Assembly (NCBI GenBank): GCA_041191405.1
Contig: JBEEOW010000020.1
Coordinates: 1 to 64,000, forward strand
Length of the DNA: 64,000 nt
From: JBEEOW01 sp041191405
GTDB taxonomy: Bacteria > Bacteroidota > Bacteroidia > Cytophagales > UBA9547
Direction: 5' to 3'
Shown here in pieces: positions 7,184 through 16,747 of this stretch. How positions within the stretch are numbered: the first letter of the stretch is position 1; each line of letters starts with the position of its first letter. The notes under the pieces are model-generated. The model ran no database searches. It was not told the origin of the DNA and saw nothing but the letters and a program-made list of their open reading frames with translations. Both the position numbers and the translations under genes were made by a program.

Positions 7184-10048
7184 ATGAATTACAATTTGGG
7201 TTATCAGGAATCGTTTACAACTCGTCACATTGGGCCTAACGCTCAGCAAACCAGTGAGATGTTGAAAGTGCTTGGCGTTTCATCAATTGATGAGCTAATT
7301 TCAAAAACCGTTCCTGCAAATATTCGTCTGAAGCAGCCTTTAAACTTACCTGCTGCTCAAACTGAAGCTCAATTTTTAAAGTCATTTAAAGCGATTGCTT
7401 CAAAGAATAAAATTTTTAAATCTTTTATCGGACAAGGTTACTACAACACCATCACTCCTGGAGTTATTTTAAGAAATATTCTTGAAAATCCAGCTTGGTA
7501 CACTGCGTACACACCTTACCAAGCTGAAATTGCACAAGGTCGTTTGGAGGCATTATTAAACTACCAAACTGCTGTAATTGAACTTACAGGAATGGAAATT
7601 GCCAACGCTTCACTTTTAGATGAAGCTACAGCTGCTGCTGAGGCAATGAATTTATTGTATTCATCTCGTGTTGCTGCTCGTAAAGGTGCTAATACTTTAT
7701 TGGTTTCTAACTTATTATTTCCTCAAACTATTGATTTGTTAATTTCTCGTGGTACTCCACTTGGGATTCAAATTGAAGTTGCAAACGAGTTCGAAGTTGA
7801 CATTACAGATGCAAAATATTTTGCAGTGATGTTACAATACCCTGGTGCAAACGGTGTGTTAAACGACTATAAACCATTGATTGCTACTGCACATGAACAA
7901 GGTTTATTAGTAGCTGTTGCGTCTGATTTATTAAGTTTAACTTTACTTACGCCTCCTGGTGAAATTGGTGCTGATGTAGTTTTTGGTTCTTCGCAAAGAT
8001 TCGGTGTACCAATGGGTTACGGAGGTCCACATGCTGCTTTTTTTGCTTCAAAAGAAAGTTTTAAACGCCAAATTCCGGGTCGTATCATTGGTGTTTCTGT
8101 TGATGCAAACGGAAAAAAAGCTTACAGAATGGCTTTACAAACTCGTGAGCAACACATTCGTAGAGAAAAAGCAACTTCAAATATTTGTACTGCACAAGTT
8201 CTTTTATCTGTAATTGCAGGTAGTTATGCGGTATATCATGGTGCAGAAGGCTTAAAAAATATTGCTACTAGAGTTCATTCTTTAACTGCTAATTTAGCAG
8301 CACAATTAACTGGTTTAGGTTTTGAAATTGAAAACAAAACTTTCTTCGATACTATTTCAGTTAAAGTTGATAATCAATCACAATTAAAGGAATTAGCTGA
8401 GGCTAATGAATTGAATTTTAGATATAATAATGGTTTTGTTGGTATTTCACTTGATGAAACTACTACAGTTGCTGATGTTCAATTAATTGCATCTTTATTT
8501 GCAAAATCTAAAAACTTAAATTTTAAATATAAAGCAGATGCTTTTGTTTCAGGTTTTGATGCTTCTTTTGAAAGAAATACAAAATATTTAACCAATCCTG
8601 TTTTTAATTCTCATCATTCAGAACATGAAATGTTGAGATATTTAAAATCATTGGAAAACAAAGATTTATCTCTTGTTCATTCTATGATTTCATTGGGTTC
8701 ATGTACCATGAAGTTGAATGCTACAACGGAAATGATTCCTGTAACTTGGCCAGAAATTGGAGGTTTACATCCATTTGCTCCACTAAATCAAACAGCAGGT
8801 TATCAAGAAATTTTTACAAATTTAAATACTTGGTTAGCTGAAATTACTGGTTTTGACGCAATTTCATTACAACCAAATTCAGGTGCACAAGGTGAATATG
8901 CTGGTTTATTAGTAATCAGAGCCTATCACCAAAGTAGGGGAGATTTCCACAGAAATATTGCTTTAATTCCTTCATCTGCACATGGTACAAACCCAGCAAG
9001 TGCTGTAATGGCAGGCATGCAAGTAGTGGTTTCGAAATGTGATGAAAATGGTAATATTGATGTTGCTGATTTAAAACGTTTGGCTGAATTACACTCTGAA
9101 AATTTATCATGTTTAATGGTTACTTATCCATCTACACATGGTGTTTTTGAGGAATCAATTATTGATATATGTAACTTAATTCACTCTCACGGCGGACAAG
9201 TATATATGGATGGTGCCAATATGAATGCACAAGTTGGTTTAACTTCTCCTGCAAATATTGGTGCTGATGTTTGTCACTTAAACTTACATAAAACTTTCTG
9301 TATTCCTCACGGTGGTGGTGGTCCTGGCGTTGGTCCAATTGGAGTAAAATCTCATTTAGCACCATTTTTACCTGGACACGCAGTAGTTAAAATGGCTGGT
9401 GACAAAGCGATAAATGCAGTTTCTGCAGCTCCATGGGGTAGTGCAAGTATTTTGCCAATATCGTATGCATATATTGCAATGATGGGTGGCGAAGGTTTAA
9501 AATCAGCTACTGAATATGCTATATTAAATGCAAACTATATCAAAAAACGTTTAGAAAACGATTATAAAGTCCTTTACACAGGTACTCATGGTAATTGTGC
9601 TCACGAATTAATTATAGATTGTAGAGAATTTAAACATACTATTGGTATTGAGGTAGTTGATATAGCAAAACGCTTAATGGATTATGGTTTCCATGCACCA
9701 ACAGTGTCATTTCCTGTGGCTGGGACTTTAATGATTGAACCAACTGAAAGTGAAAGCAAAGAAGAATTAGATAGATTCTGCGATGCAATGCTTGAAATTA
9801 GAAATGAAATTAGAGAAGTAGAAAGTGGTACAGCTGATAAAGTTGACAATGTTTTGAAAAATGCACCACACACCGCTGAAATATTATTAGCAACTGAGTG
9901 GACAAAATCATATTCTCGTGAAAAAGCTGCTTATCCATTGGCTTATGTAAAAGCCGCTAAATTCTGGCCAACAGTAAGCAGAATTGATGATGCTTATGGA
10001 GATAGAAATTTAGTTTGTGCTTGCGAGCCTATTGAAAATTATGTTTAA
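7184..10048 (+). CDS. gcvP: Glycine dehydrogenase (decarboxylating), P protein
   Basis: PLP enzyme of the glycine cleavage system that decarboxylates glycine and loads the aminomethyl group on GcvH. At 954 residues it is the full-length single-chain form, with two homologous halves. Seen: the N-terminal FTTRHIGPNAQQTSEML, IGQGYYNTITPGVILRNILENPAWYTAYTPYQAEI (about 85-120), SLGSCTMKLNATTEM, and the cofactor site HLNLHKTFCIPHGGGGPGVG with the PLP lysine at 703. The genes for GcvT and GcvH are not in the window. No glycine riboswitch was recognised upstream. No terminator is obvious before the next gene. Confidence 0.97.
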   Translation: MNYNLGYQESFTTRHIGPNAQQTSEMLKVLGVSSIDELISKTVPANIRLKQPLNLPAAQTEAQFLKSFKAIASKNKIFKSFIGQGYYNTITPGVILRNILENPAWYTAYTPYQAEIAQGRLEALLNYQTAVIELTGMEIANASLLDEATAAAEAMNLLYSSRVAARKGANTLLVSNLLFPQTIDLLISRGTPLGIQIEVANEFEVDITDAKYFAVMLQYPGANGVLNDYKPLIATAHEQGLLVAVASDLLSLTLLTPPGEIGADVVFGSSQRFGVPMGYGGPHAAFFASKESFKRQIPGRIIGVSVDANGKKAYRMALQTREQHIRREKATSNICTAQVLLSVIAGSYAVYHGAEGLKNIATRVHSLTANLAAQLTGLGFEIENKTFFDTISVKVDNQSQLKELAEANELNFRYNNGFVGISLDETTTVADVQLIASLFAKSKNLNFKYKADAFVSGFDASFERNTKYLTNPVFNSHHSEHEMLRYLKSLENKDLSLVHSMISLGSCTMKLNATTEMIPVTWPEIGGLHPFAPLNQTAGYQEIFTNLNTWLAEITGFDAISLQPNSGAQGEYAGLLVIRAYHQSRGDFHRNIALIPSSAHGTNPASAVMAGMQVVVSKCDENGNIDVADLKRLAELHSENLSCLMVTYPSTHGVFEESIIDICNLIHSHGGQVYMDGANMNAQVGLTSPANIGADVCHLNLHKTFCIPHGGGGPGVGPIGVKSHLAPFLPGHAVVKMAGDKAINAVSAAPWGSASILPISYAYIAMMGGEGLKSATEYAILNANYIKKRLENDYKVLYTGTHGNCAHELIIDCREFKHTIGIEVVDIAKRLMDYGFHAPTVSFPVAGTLMIEPTESESKEELDRFCDAMLEIRNEIREVESGTADKVDNVLKNAPHTAEILLATEWTKSYSREKAAYPLAYVKAAKFWPTVSRIDDAYGDRNLVCACEPIENYV

Positions 10049-10103
10049 GTTTGTAACTATTAATAAAGATTAGCGTTTTAGTCTACGTTAAAAGTCGTAC
10101 AAT

Positions 10104-11285
10104 ATGAATTACCTAAAGTATATATTGTTAAAATTAAATTTTAAAATATCTACTTTAGGTATTTTATTTTTACTTGTAAATACAAATATTTTTGCAACAA
10201 CTTATTATTCAACCACAGGTGGTGCTTGGTCAACAGTTGGTTATAATGGAGCTAGTTGTAGTTGTACCCCTGATTTAACTTCAAGTGCAACGATTGTTTA
10301 TATAAATAGAAATGATTTTACAGCACCTGCTGATTGGACAAACTGTCCGGGAGTAGTTGCACCTACAGGTTCGGGGCATACTTTTAGTGCCGGAGGAACA
10401 ATGGCAGCAACAATTTATGTTGAAAATGGTGGGTATCTTTATTTTAGTAGTTCATCAACACTTACAACAACAGCAAATATTACTATAAGTGCAGGAGGGG
10501 TTGTTTTTGTTAATGGTTCTTTACAATCTCCATTTCCAGCAAATAATAATACTTTAATTACCATTGATCGATTTGGTAGATTAGAATGGAATGGTTCATT
10601 ATCAGTATATTATAAAATTGCAGGTGCAGGAGGAATAAGATGTTGTGGGGCAAGTTCAATAACCAATGATGGTGTACAATTTTTCGGAAATGTTCGTGGA
10701 CAAACTTCTGGTAATTTAACATGTAATGGAACAATTGTTCCTGTCAATTTTAGTGCTGTATCTGCTGAGTTGAATAAATCAATTGCTGTTATTAAATGGA
10801 CTACAGCAATGGAACAAAACAATGCTTATTTTTTAATAGAACGTTCAATTGATGGTATTGATTTTGAAACTGTAGATAAGATTACTGGTGCAGGTAATTC
10901 AAATCAACCACTTTATTATCAGTTTATTGATAAATTTGGTTATGAACCTGCTTTTATCTATTACCGAATAAAGCAAATTGACTTTGATGGAGCATATTCA
11001 TTTTCAAAAACATTTGTTAGTCATCAAAATAGAGATACAAACTTTAATATTGAGTTATATCCAAATCCTAATGATGGAAAATTTAAAGCTGCAATTTTTG
11101 GTTCATACTTAGATGATGAAATAGAATTTACATTAACTGATTTATCAGGACATATTAATAAAGTAGGTCAATTGAAATTGAATGAAATTAATGAACTAGA
11201 TGTTTCTGAATTAGAAAAAGGACTTTATATATTTTCTGTTAAAACTCATTATGAAACTTGGCATAAGGAGTTGATAATTAAATAG
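10104..11285 (+). CDS. Secreted protein with T9SS type A sorting domain
   Basis: The 393-residue protein has an N-terminal signal region (hydrophobic ISTLGILFLLVNTNIFA) and a passenger rich in G, S, T and N with beta-solenoid-like stretches (TIYVENGGYLYFSSSSTLTT, NITISAGGVVFVNGSL). A fibronectin-like segment follows (VNFSAVSAELNKSIAVIKWTTA...ERSIDGIDFETV...FIYYRIKQIDFDG), of the kind that often precedes sorting domains in this phylum. The C-terminus (NIELYPNPNDGKFKAAI, ending WHKELIIK) is a type A sorting signal. The passenger pairs CSCTP and RCCG suggest a disulfide-bearing surface protein. Function unknown. Confidence 0.8.
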   Translation: MNYLKYILLKLNFKISTLGILFLLVNTNIFATTYYSTTGGAWSTVGYNGASCSCTPDLTSSATIVYINRNDFTAPADWTNCPGVVAPTGSGHTFSAGGTMAATIYVENGGYLYFSSSSTLTTTANITISAGGVVFVNGSLQSPFPANNNTLITIDRFGRLEWNGSLSVYYKIAGAGGIRCCGASSITNDGVQFFGNVRGQTSGNLTCNGTIVPVNFSAVSAELNKSIAVIKWTTAMEQNNAYFLIERSIDGIDFETVDKITGAGNSNQPLYYQFIDKFGYEPAFIYYRIKQIDFDGAYSFSKTFVSHQNRDTNFNIELYPNPNDGKFKAAIFGSYLDDEIEFTLTDLSGHINKVGQLKLNEINELDVSELEKGLYIFSVKTHYETWHKELIIK

Positions 11286-11291
11286 ATTTAA

Positions 11292-11345
11292 AATGTTAGA
11301 TCATATATTTTAGATGAAAGACTTAATATGAAAGACTTAAGTATT
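11292..11345. repeat. Degenerate AAGACTTAA short repeats
   Basis: Contains ATGAAAGACTTAA twice (one copy with a one-letter change just before it), the reverse-strand form of the CTTAAGTCTT units seen elsewhere. Confidence 0.55.
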
Positions 11346-11374
11346 CATTAACTGATTATATTTAAAATACTTAC

Positions 11375-11731
11375 ATGGATTTAGCTACATTTAGAGAATA
11401 TTGTTTGTCACTTCCTCATGTTACAGAGGAGTTTCCATTTGGTCCAGAAACGTTGGTTTTTAAAGTAGGTGGAAAGCTTTTTGCATTAACTGATGTAGAT
11501 AATTTTGAATCAATAAATGTGAAATGTGACCCTGAAACAGCCATTGATTTACGAGAAAGGTATGTAGCTGTTATTCCAGGTTGGCACATGAATAAAAAAC
11601 ATTGGAACACTTTAGTGCTTGACGGTTCATTATCTCAAAAGTTTGTTTTTGAATGGACCAAACATTCTTATGATTTGGTTTTTAATAGTTTAAGTAATAA
11701 AGTTAAAGCTGAGTTAGAAGGTTTAGGGTAG
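11375..11731 (+). CDS. MmcQ/YjbR family protein
   Basis: The 118-residue protein matches the MmcQ/YjbR (CyaY-like fold) family throughout: FREYCLSLPHVTEEFPFGPETLVFKVGGKLFAL at the N-terminus, VKCDPETAIDLRERY in the middle and PGWHMNKKHWNTLVLDG with the conserved HMNKxHW motif. Members are small double-wing proteins, often annotated as DNA-binding, with poorly defined roles. It is flanked by short intergenic repeats and seems to be transcribed alone. Confidence 0.9.
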   Translation: MDLATFREYCLSLPHVTEEFPFGPETLVFKVGGKLFALTDVDNFESINVKCDPETAIDLRERYVAVIPGWHMNKKHWNTLVLDGSLSQKFVFEWTKHSYDLVFNSLSNKVKAELEGLG

Positions 11732-11892
11732 AGAGTTTAGTGTTTGATGTAATGTTATTTTACTAACAAATCTCAACCAACAAATATACACTATCCATTA
11801 TCAACCACTATAAGTTTTAATCTCTTAACCCTAAACCCTTAACTTAAAACCATCAAAACCGTACAATCACAAAGTTTTGATAATCATCTGCT

Positions 11893-13497
11893 ATGAACGG
11901 TTTAAATCAATTAATTTCAGAGCTTCAAGAAAAAGAAGCTAAGACATATTTAGGTGGTGGAGCTGCTAAAATTAAACAGCAACATGAACATGGAAAACTT
12001 ACTGCTCGTGAGCGAATTGCCAAACTTTTAGATGCAGATACAGAACAAATAGAAATTGGTTTGTTTGCAGGCGAGGGCATGTACCAAGAATATGGTGGTT
12101 GTCCAAGCGGTGGAGTCGTTGTTGTAATGGGTTATGTTTCAGGTAGATTGTGTGTTGTTGTTGCCAATGATGCTACTGTAAAAGCTGGTGCATGGTTCCC
12201 AATGACAGCTAAAAAGAACCTTCGTGCACAAGAAATCGCCATGGAAAATAAAGTCCCAATTATTTATTTAGTAGATAGCGCAGGGATATTTTTACCATTA
12301 CAAAATGAAGTTTTTGCAGATAAAGAACATTTCGGACGAATTTTTAGAAACAATGCACACATGTCGGCAATGGGCATAGTGCAAATTGCTGCAATTATGG
12401 GAAGTTGTGTAGCTGGTGGAGCGTATCTACCAATTATGTCGGACGAAGCAATGATTGTGGATAAAACTGGAAGTATTTTTTTAGCAGGTTCCTATTTAGT
12501 AAAAGCTGCCATAGGAGAGGATATTGACAATGAAGCACTTGGAGGAGCTACTATGCATTGCGAAGTTTCAGGTGTAACAGATAATAAATACCCAGATGAT
12601 TCAGCGGCTTTGCAAGCTATTAGGAATATTATCAGTACTTTAGGTAAACCAGAAGATGCTGGTTTTAATAGAATTACACCTCAAAAACCACTTTTTGAAT
12701 CAAGTAAAATTGCAGAAATTTTTCCTGAGGAAGCCACCAAACCTTACGATATGCTTGATTTGGTAAAATGTTTGGTTGATAATTCGGAAATTGAAGAATA
12801 TAAACCTGAGTACGGAAAAACGATACTTTGTGGAATAGCTCGAATTGATGGTTGGGCTGTAGGCATTGTAGCTAATCAGCGAAAAATAGTAAAATCTGGC
12901 AAAAAAGAAATGCAAATGGGCGGGGTAATTTATTCTGATTCAGCCGATAAAGCTGCACGTTTCATAATGAATTGTAACCAACGAAAAATTCCTTTGGTGT
13001 TTTTGCAAGATGTTACCGGATTTATGGTTGGAAGTAGGTCGGAGCAAGGCGGTATTATTAAAGACGGAGCAAAACTGGTTAACGCAATGGCAAATTCGGT
13101 TGTTCCTAAATTTACTATAGTTATCGGGAACTCTTATGGGGCAGGTAATTACGCCATGTGTGGTAAGGCATTTGACCCAAGATTAATGTTAACTTGGCCA
13201 ACAGGAAAAATTGCAGTTATGAGTGGAGCAAGTGCTGCAAAAACCTTGCTTTCAATAAAAATATCAAGTTTAAAAGCACAAGGCAAAACAATTACCAAAG
13301 AAGACGAAGCGCAAATGTTGCAAGAAATTGCTCAAAAATATGAGTCAGAAACAACACCCTATTATGCGGCTTCACAATTATGGGTTGATGCAATCATTAA
13401 ACCTGAGGATACCAGAAAAGCAATTAGTTTAGGTATTGAAGCGGCAAATCATGCGCCTATAAATCAGCGTTTTAATGTGGGGGTTATACAAACTTAG
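11893..13497 (+). CDS. Acyl-CoA carboxylase, carboxyltransferase (beta) subunit, methylcrotonyl type
   Basis: The 534-residue protein is a biotin-dependent carboxyltransferase subunit with two crotonase-fold halves. Seen: GKLTARERIAKLLD (about 35-48), the acyl-CoA region CPSGGVVVVMGYVSGR, GSCVAGGAYLPIMSDEAMIV (around 175-195), and in the second half FLQDVTGFMVG and GNSYGAGNYAMCGKAFDPR. The GGAYLPIMSDEA and IFLAGSYLVKAA wording is closer to methylcrotonyl-CoA carboxylase (leucine breakdown) than to propionyl-CoA carboxylase. The biotin-carrying alpha subunit is not adjacent. Exact acyl substrate is inferred only. Confidence 0.88.
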   Translation: MNGLNQLISELQEKEAKTYLGGGAAKIKQQHEHGKLTARERIAKLLDADTEQIEIGLFAGEGMYQEYGGCPSGGVVVVMGYVSGRLCVVVANDATVKAGAWFPMTAKKNLRAQEIAMENKVPIIYLVDSAGIFLPLQNEVFADKEHFGRIFRNNAHMSAMGIVQIAAIMGSCVAGGAYLPIMSDEAMIVDKTGSIFLAGSYLVKAAIGEDIDNEALGGATMHCEVSGVTDNKYPDDSAALQAIRNIISTLGKPEDAGFNRITPQKPLFESSKIAEIFPEEATKPYDMLDLVKCLVDNSEIEEYKPEYGKTILCGIARIDGWAVGIVANQRKIVKSGKKEMQMGGVIYSDSADKAARFIMNCNQRKIPLVFLQDVTGFMVGSRSEQGGIIKDGAKLVNAMANSVVPKFTIVIGNSYGAGNYAMCGKAFDPRLMLTWPTGKIAVMSGASAAKTLLSIKISSLKAQGKTITKEDEAQMLQEIAQKYESETTPYYAASQLWVDAIIKPEDTRKAISLGIEAANHAPINQRFNVGVIQT

Positions 13498-13514
13498 TAA
13501 ATTTTATTTCAATT

Positions 13515-14285
13515 ATGGTAAGAAAGATTTTAGTATTAATTATTTTAATTTCGGTTCAGTTTTCGTCTGTTTTTGCAAGAGCAGGTTTTAGTGGAGGAGG
13601 ATTTCATGGAGGAGGAGGTTTTTCACATAGCTCCTCGGGTGGTTACCATTCATACAATGGTGTACATTATTATGGACACTCAGGTAGAGGTATTCATTGG
13701 CAATCAGGTGATGAATATTTTTTCTATGGAATGGTTTTAATTATGCTTTTGGTAATTTGTTATTTCTATTTTGGTAAGAAATTAATGATTAAAACTAAAG
13801 TTGGTTCAGCTAATAATTTATTGAAAAATAGTGTATTGCAAGATAAAATTTGGGATAAGGAGTCAATGATTTTATTCACAAGAATCGCTTATCTAAGAAT
13901 GCAAGATGCATGGAAAAACCAAGATGTAAGTTTAGTAAAAGATATTTTAACAAAGTCATGTATTGAAAAAACAGAAATTGAATTTAGAACCCAAGCAATT
14001 GCTGGGTATTACAACTTTTTACACAAAGTGAAAATTTCCAAAATTGAAATTATTGGGATTCAAGATTTTGAAAACGATAGTTATGATAAGTTTTCCGCAT
14101 ACATTACTGGTACCATGATTGATGAAAATGTTAATTATGGAAATACAGAACCTAAGTATGGTAATGAAAATAAGTTTGAGGATATCTATTATTTTGTAAG
14201 AAATGAAAATTCGTGGTTACTTGATGATATAGATAATGGAGTTTCAATTGAAACATTTTTAGCAATATTGAACATAGGTCAATAG
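13515..14285 (+). CDS. Tim44-like domain membrane protein with Gly-rich N-terminus
   Basis: The 256-residue protein starts with a signal peptide (VLIILISVQFSSVFA). A glycine/serine/histidine/tyrosine-rich stretch follows (about residues 22-62, AGFSGGGFHGGGGFSHSSSGG), then a membrane helix (about 72-92, YGMVLIMLLVICYFYFG) and a soluble domain (about 110-255) that looks like the Tim44-like fold (TRIAYLRMQDAWKNQDVSLVKDILT...). The ending NSWLLDDIDN resembles bacterial Tim44-like lipid-associated proteins. It follows the carboxylase gene by 17 bp, so co-transcription is likely. Role unknown; Tim44-like proteins are thought to bind membranes. Confidence 0.75.
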   Translation: MVRKILVLIILISVQFSSVFARAGFSGGGFHGGGGFSHSSSGGYHSYNGVHYYGHSGRGIHWQSGDEYFFYGMVLIMLLVICYFYFGKKLMIKTKVGSANNLLKNSVLQDKIWDKESMILFTRIAYLRMQDAWKNQDVSLVKDILTKSCIEKTEIEFRTQAIAGYYNFLHKVKISKIEIIGIQDFENDSYDKFSAYITGTMIDENVNYGNTEPKYGNENKFEDIYYFVRNENSWLLDDIDNGVSIETFLAILNIGQ

Positions 14286-14310
14286 TTGAAAAATATTTGG
14301 AAATAAATTA

Positions 14311-14337
14311 TTGTACTATTTATTGAATTTATCTTTG
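14311..14337 (+). promoter_or_regulatory. Candidate promoter for the HEPN/MNT pair
   Basis: TTG at 14311-14313 and TATCTTTG at 14330-14337 resemble the Bacteroidota -33 and -7 boxes, separated by 16 nt and followed 29 nt later by the ATG of the nucleotidyltransferase gene. Confidence 0.45.
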
Positions 14338-14366
14338 TATTGTAGATATTTGAACATAAATTGATT

Positions 14367-14684
14367 ATGGACAAAATGATTCATCCTTCTATTCAAATAT
14401 ATTTACCTCAAGTATTTCAATTATTTGAGAGTCATAAAATAACTAGTGCCTACATGTTTGGCTCTGTTTTAACTGAAAGGTTTAGTGAAAATAGCGATGT
14501 TGATTTTTTAGTAAATATTGAAGCAGGTTTGGATCCTGTAGAGGCAGGTGAGCATTTGTGGGATTTAACTTACCAACTTGAAGATTTATTGCATAGAAAA
14601 ATAGATTTGCTTACCGAAGGTTCTTTGAAAAATCCTTATTTTATCCAAGAATTAAACAAAACTAAAGTAGCTATTTATGGATAA
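14367..14684 (+). CDS. MNT-type nucleotidyltransferase (MntA-like antitoxin)
   Basis: A minimal nucleotidyltransferase of about 105 residues. The catalytic signature is visible: GSVLTERFSENSDVDFLV, i.e. GS followed by DxD. ATG at 14367 is preferred to the TTG at 14361 and to the ATG at 14376. The product overlaps the following HEPN gene by 8 bp. In characterised HepT-MntA systems this enzyme adds AMP to a tyrosine near the HEPN active site and so silences the RNase. In this family the antitoxin may come first or second. Confidence 0.88.
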   Translation: MDKMIHPSIQIYLPQVFQLFESHKITSAYMFGSVLTERFSENSDVDFLVNIEAGLDPVEAGEHLWDLTYQLEDLLHRKIDLLTEGSLKNPYFIQELNKTKVAIYG

Positions 14685-15018
14685 TTTTGAGATTAAGAAA
14701 TTATTGAAAGATATTCATATTTGCATTGAACATATTGATAATTATATTGGTTCAGAGAAAATATTTTCTAAATATGAGTCAAATTTATTGTTGCAAGATG
14801 CTGTAGAACGTAATTTAATCACAATAGGTGAGGCTATGAACAGCTTGCTAAAAAGGAAACCAGATATTGCTATTTCAAATTCACGAAAAATTGTCGATAC
14901 CCGCAACAGGCTTACTCATAGCTATGATGATATTGAAAATGTACAAGTTTGGAGTATTGTAATAAAGCATTTACCTATACTAAAACAGGAAGTAATAATG
15001 CTTTTGGAAAATTTATGA
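14677..15018 (+). CDS. HEPN-domain RNase toxin (HepT-like, DUF86)
   Basis: The 113-residue all-helical protein carries the HEPN signature RNRLTHSY near residues 86-93, matching RxxxxHxY. Arg and His form the RNase site, and the Tyr two residues after His is the residue modified by MntA in the characterised pair. The N-terminal half (DIHICIEHIDNYIG, AVERNLITIGEAMN) matches DUF86. The start overlaps the MNT gene by 8 bp, indicating translational coupling. All key residues are present, so the pair looks functional. Confidence 0.88.
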   Translation: MDNFEIKKLLKDIHICIEHIDNYIGSEKIFSKYESNLLLQDAVERNLITIGEAMNSLLKRKPDIAISNSRKIVDTRNRLTHSYDDIENVQVWSIVIKHLPILKQEVIMLLENL

Positions 15019-15207
15019 AAAAAATGAATAAGTTAAATATTGTGTATTTACTTGTTTGTTACTATCAATAGTATTATCATTTATGAATTTTAGAGGTTTA
15101 GAACATTATTTATAATTTAACGATTTGTTTTTGATTTTTTTAATCAAATTTATCAACTATTAACACAGATAATCCACAAATAATAAAAACTTAAGCCAAA
15201 AGTTTTT

Positions 15208-15215
15208 TAACTTTG
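15208..15215 (+). promoter_or_regulatory. Candidate -7 box (TAACTTTG) for ffh
   Basis: TAACTTTG fits TAnnTTTG and lies 27 nt before the ffh start codon; no clear -33 box was seen. Confidence 0.45.
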
Positions 15216-15242
15216 TACAATAATATTTTTGATTAAGTAAGT

Positions 15243-16583
15243 ATGTTCAAAAACTTAAGTGATAAGCTTGATAAAGCGTTAAAGACCCTTAAAGGGCAAG
15301 GTAGAATTACAGATATTAACGTTGCTGCAACTGTTAAAGAAATAAGAAAAGCCTTATTAGATGCCGACGTAAACTATAAAGTAGCTAAACAAGTTACTGA
15401 TACTATAAAAGAAAAAGCCCTTGGTAAAGAAGTGATTATGGCTGTAGAGCCAGGTCAGTTGTTTACTAAAATTGTTAGAGATGAACTTGCTGAGTTGATG
15501 GGGGGGGGTAAAACCGACATTAACCTAAAAGGCGATCCATGTGTGATTATGGTTGCTGGTTTGCAGGGTTCTGGTAAAACTACTTTTTGTGGTAAATTAG
15601 CGCAATTACTTAAAAAACAGGGTCGTCAGGTATTATTAGTTGCTTGTGATATTTATCGTCCGGCTGCTATTGACCAATTAAAAACCCTTGGTGAGCAAAT
15701 TGGTGTAGAAGTTTATCACGATTATGATAATAAAGATGCTGTTTCAATAGCTACAAATGCTGTTAAACATGGTGTTGCTACTGGAAAAAAATTAATTATT
15801 GTCGATACTGCTGGTCGTTTAGCGATTGATGAAGCCATGATGACTGAGATTGCAAATGTAAAAGCGGCAATCAAACCATCAGAAACTTTATTTGTAGTTG
15901 ACTCTATGATTGGTCAAGATGCTGTAAATACAGCTAAAACTTTCAATGAGAGACTTGATTACGAAGGTGTTGTACTTACGAAATTAGATGGTGATACAAG
16001 AGGTGGGGTTGCACTTTCTATTCGTGCGGTGGTTGATAAACCAATTAAGTTTATCTCTACAGGTGAGAAATTAGATGCAATTGATTATTTCTACCCAGAC
16101 AGGATGGCTCAACGTATCCTTGGTATGGGTGACGTTATCTCTCTTGTTGAACGTGCTCAACAGGTTTTTGATGAGGAAGAAGCTCGCAAGCTGAATCAAA
16201 AAATTAGAAAAAATCAATTCGACTTTAACGACTTTATTTCTCAACTTGAACAAATCAAGAAAATGGGAAGTATCAAGGATTTAGTTGGAATGATTCCTGG
16301 AATGGGAAAAGCCATGAAAGATGTTGATATTTCGGATGATGCATTCAAACCAATTGAATCTATCATCAAATCAATGACTCCAAAAGAACGTTCTCAACCA
16401 GAAATTATAAACGGAAGTCGTAAAAAACGTATTGCAAGCGGTAGTGGTACCACTATTCAAGAAGTAAACAACTTGATAAAACAATTTGAAGACATGCGTA
16501 AAATGATGAACATGCTCAACAAAAATGGTGGTAAAATGAAAGGCTTACCTAATATGGGAAAACTGGGAGGGATGTTTAGGTAG
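15243..16583 (+). CDS. ffh: Signal recognition particle protein Ffh
   Basis: GTPase of the bacterial SRP that directs membrane proteins to SecYEG together with 4.5S RNA and FtsY. The 446 residues show the N domain (1-90), then the G domain with GLQGSGKTTFCGKLA (P-loop, about 105-119), DIYRPAAIDQLK, VDTAGR and TKLDGDTRGG. A methionine-rich M domain follows (about 300-446, KKMGSIKDLVGMIPGMGKAM, MRKMMNMLNKNGGKM). The codons for MGGGKT near 15500 include a run of nine G in an otherwise AT-rich gene. Neither ftsY nor the 4.5S RNA gene was recognised nearby. Confidence 0.97.
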   Translation: MFKNLSDKLDKALKTLKGQGRITDINVAATVKEIRKALLDADVNYKVAKQVTDTIKEKALGKEVIMAVEPGQLFTKIVRDELAELMGGGKTDINLKGDPCVIMVAGLQGSGKTTFCGKLAQLLKKQGRQVLLVACDIYRPAAIDQLKTLGEQIGVEVYHDYDNKDAVSIATNAVKHGVATGKKLIIVDTAGRLAIDEAMMTEIANVKAAIKPSETLFVVDSMIGQDAVNTAKTFNERLDYEGVVLTKLDGDTRGGVALSIRAVVDKPIKFISTGEKLDAIDYFYPDRMAQRILGMGDVISLVERAQQVFDEEEARKLNQKIRKNQFDFNDFISQLEQIKKMGSIKDLVGMIPGMGKAMKDVDISDDAFKPIESIIKSMTPKERSQPEIINGSRKKRIASGSGTTIQEVNNLIKQFEDMRKMMNMLNKNGGKMKGLPNMGKLGGMFR

Positions 16584-16588
16584 AAATT

Positions 16589-16626
16589 GAGTACAGAGTA
16601 TTAAGTACAGAGTACTAGGTATTAAG
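16589..16626. repeat. Degenerate AGTACAGAGTATTA short repeats
   Basis: GAGTACAGAGTATTA followed by AGTACAGAGTACTAGGTATTA. AAGTACAGAGTA recurs exactly near 61098, so this is a dispersed unit. Confidence 0.6.
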
Positions 16627-16638
16627 TTAATATAATAT

Positions 16639-16678
16639 GGTGTTATGTTAGAATTAAATTCTAGCATAACACCTTTTT
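16639..16678 (+). terminator. Terminator after ffh
   Basis: GGTGTTATG and CATAACACC flank a further pairing stretch (TTAGAATT with AATTCTAG), giving a long stem followed by TTTTT. Confidence 0.88.
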
Positions 16679-16747
16679 AGTTTAATAGTGTTTTGTAAAG
16701 CATAACTTTTTAAAATTAAATCAGTAGAAGTATTTATTCACTTTTTC

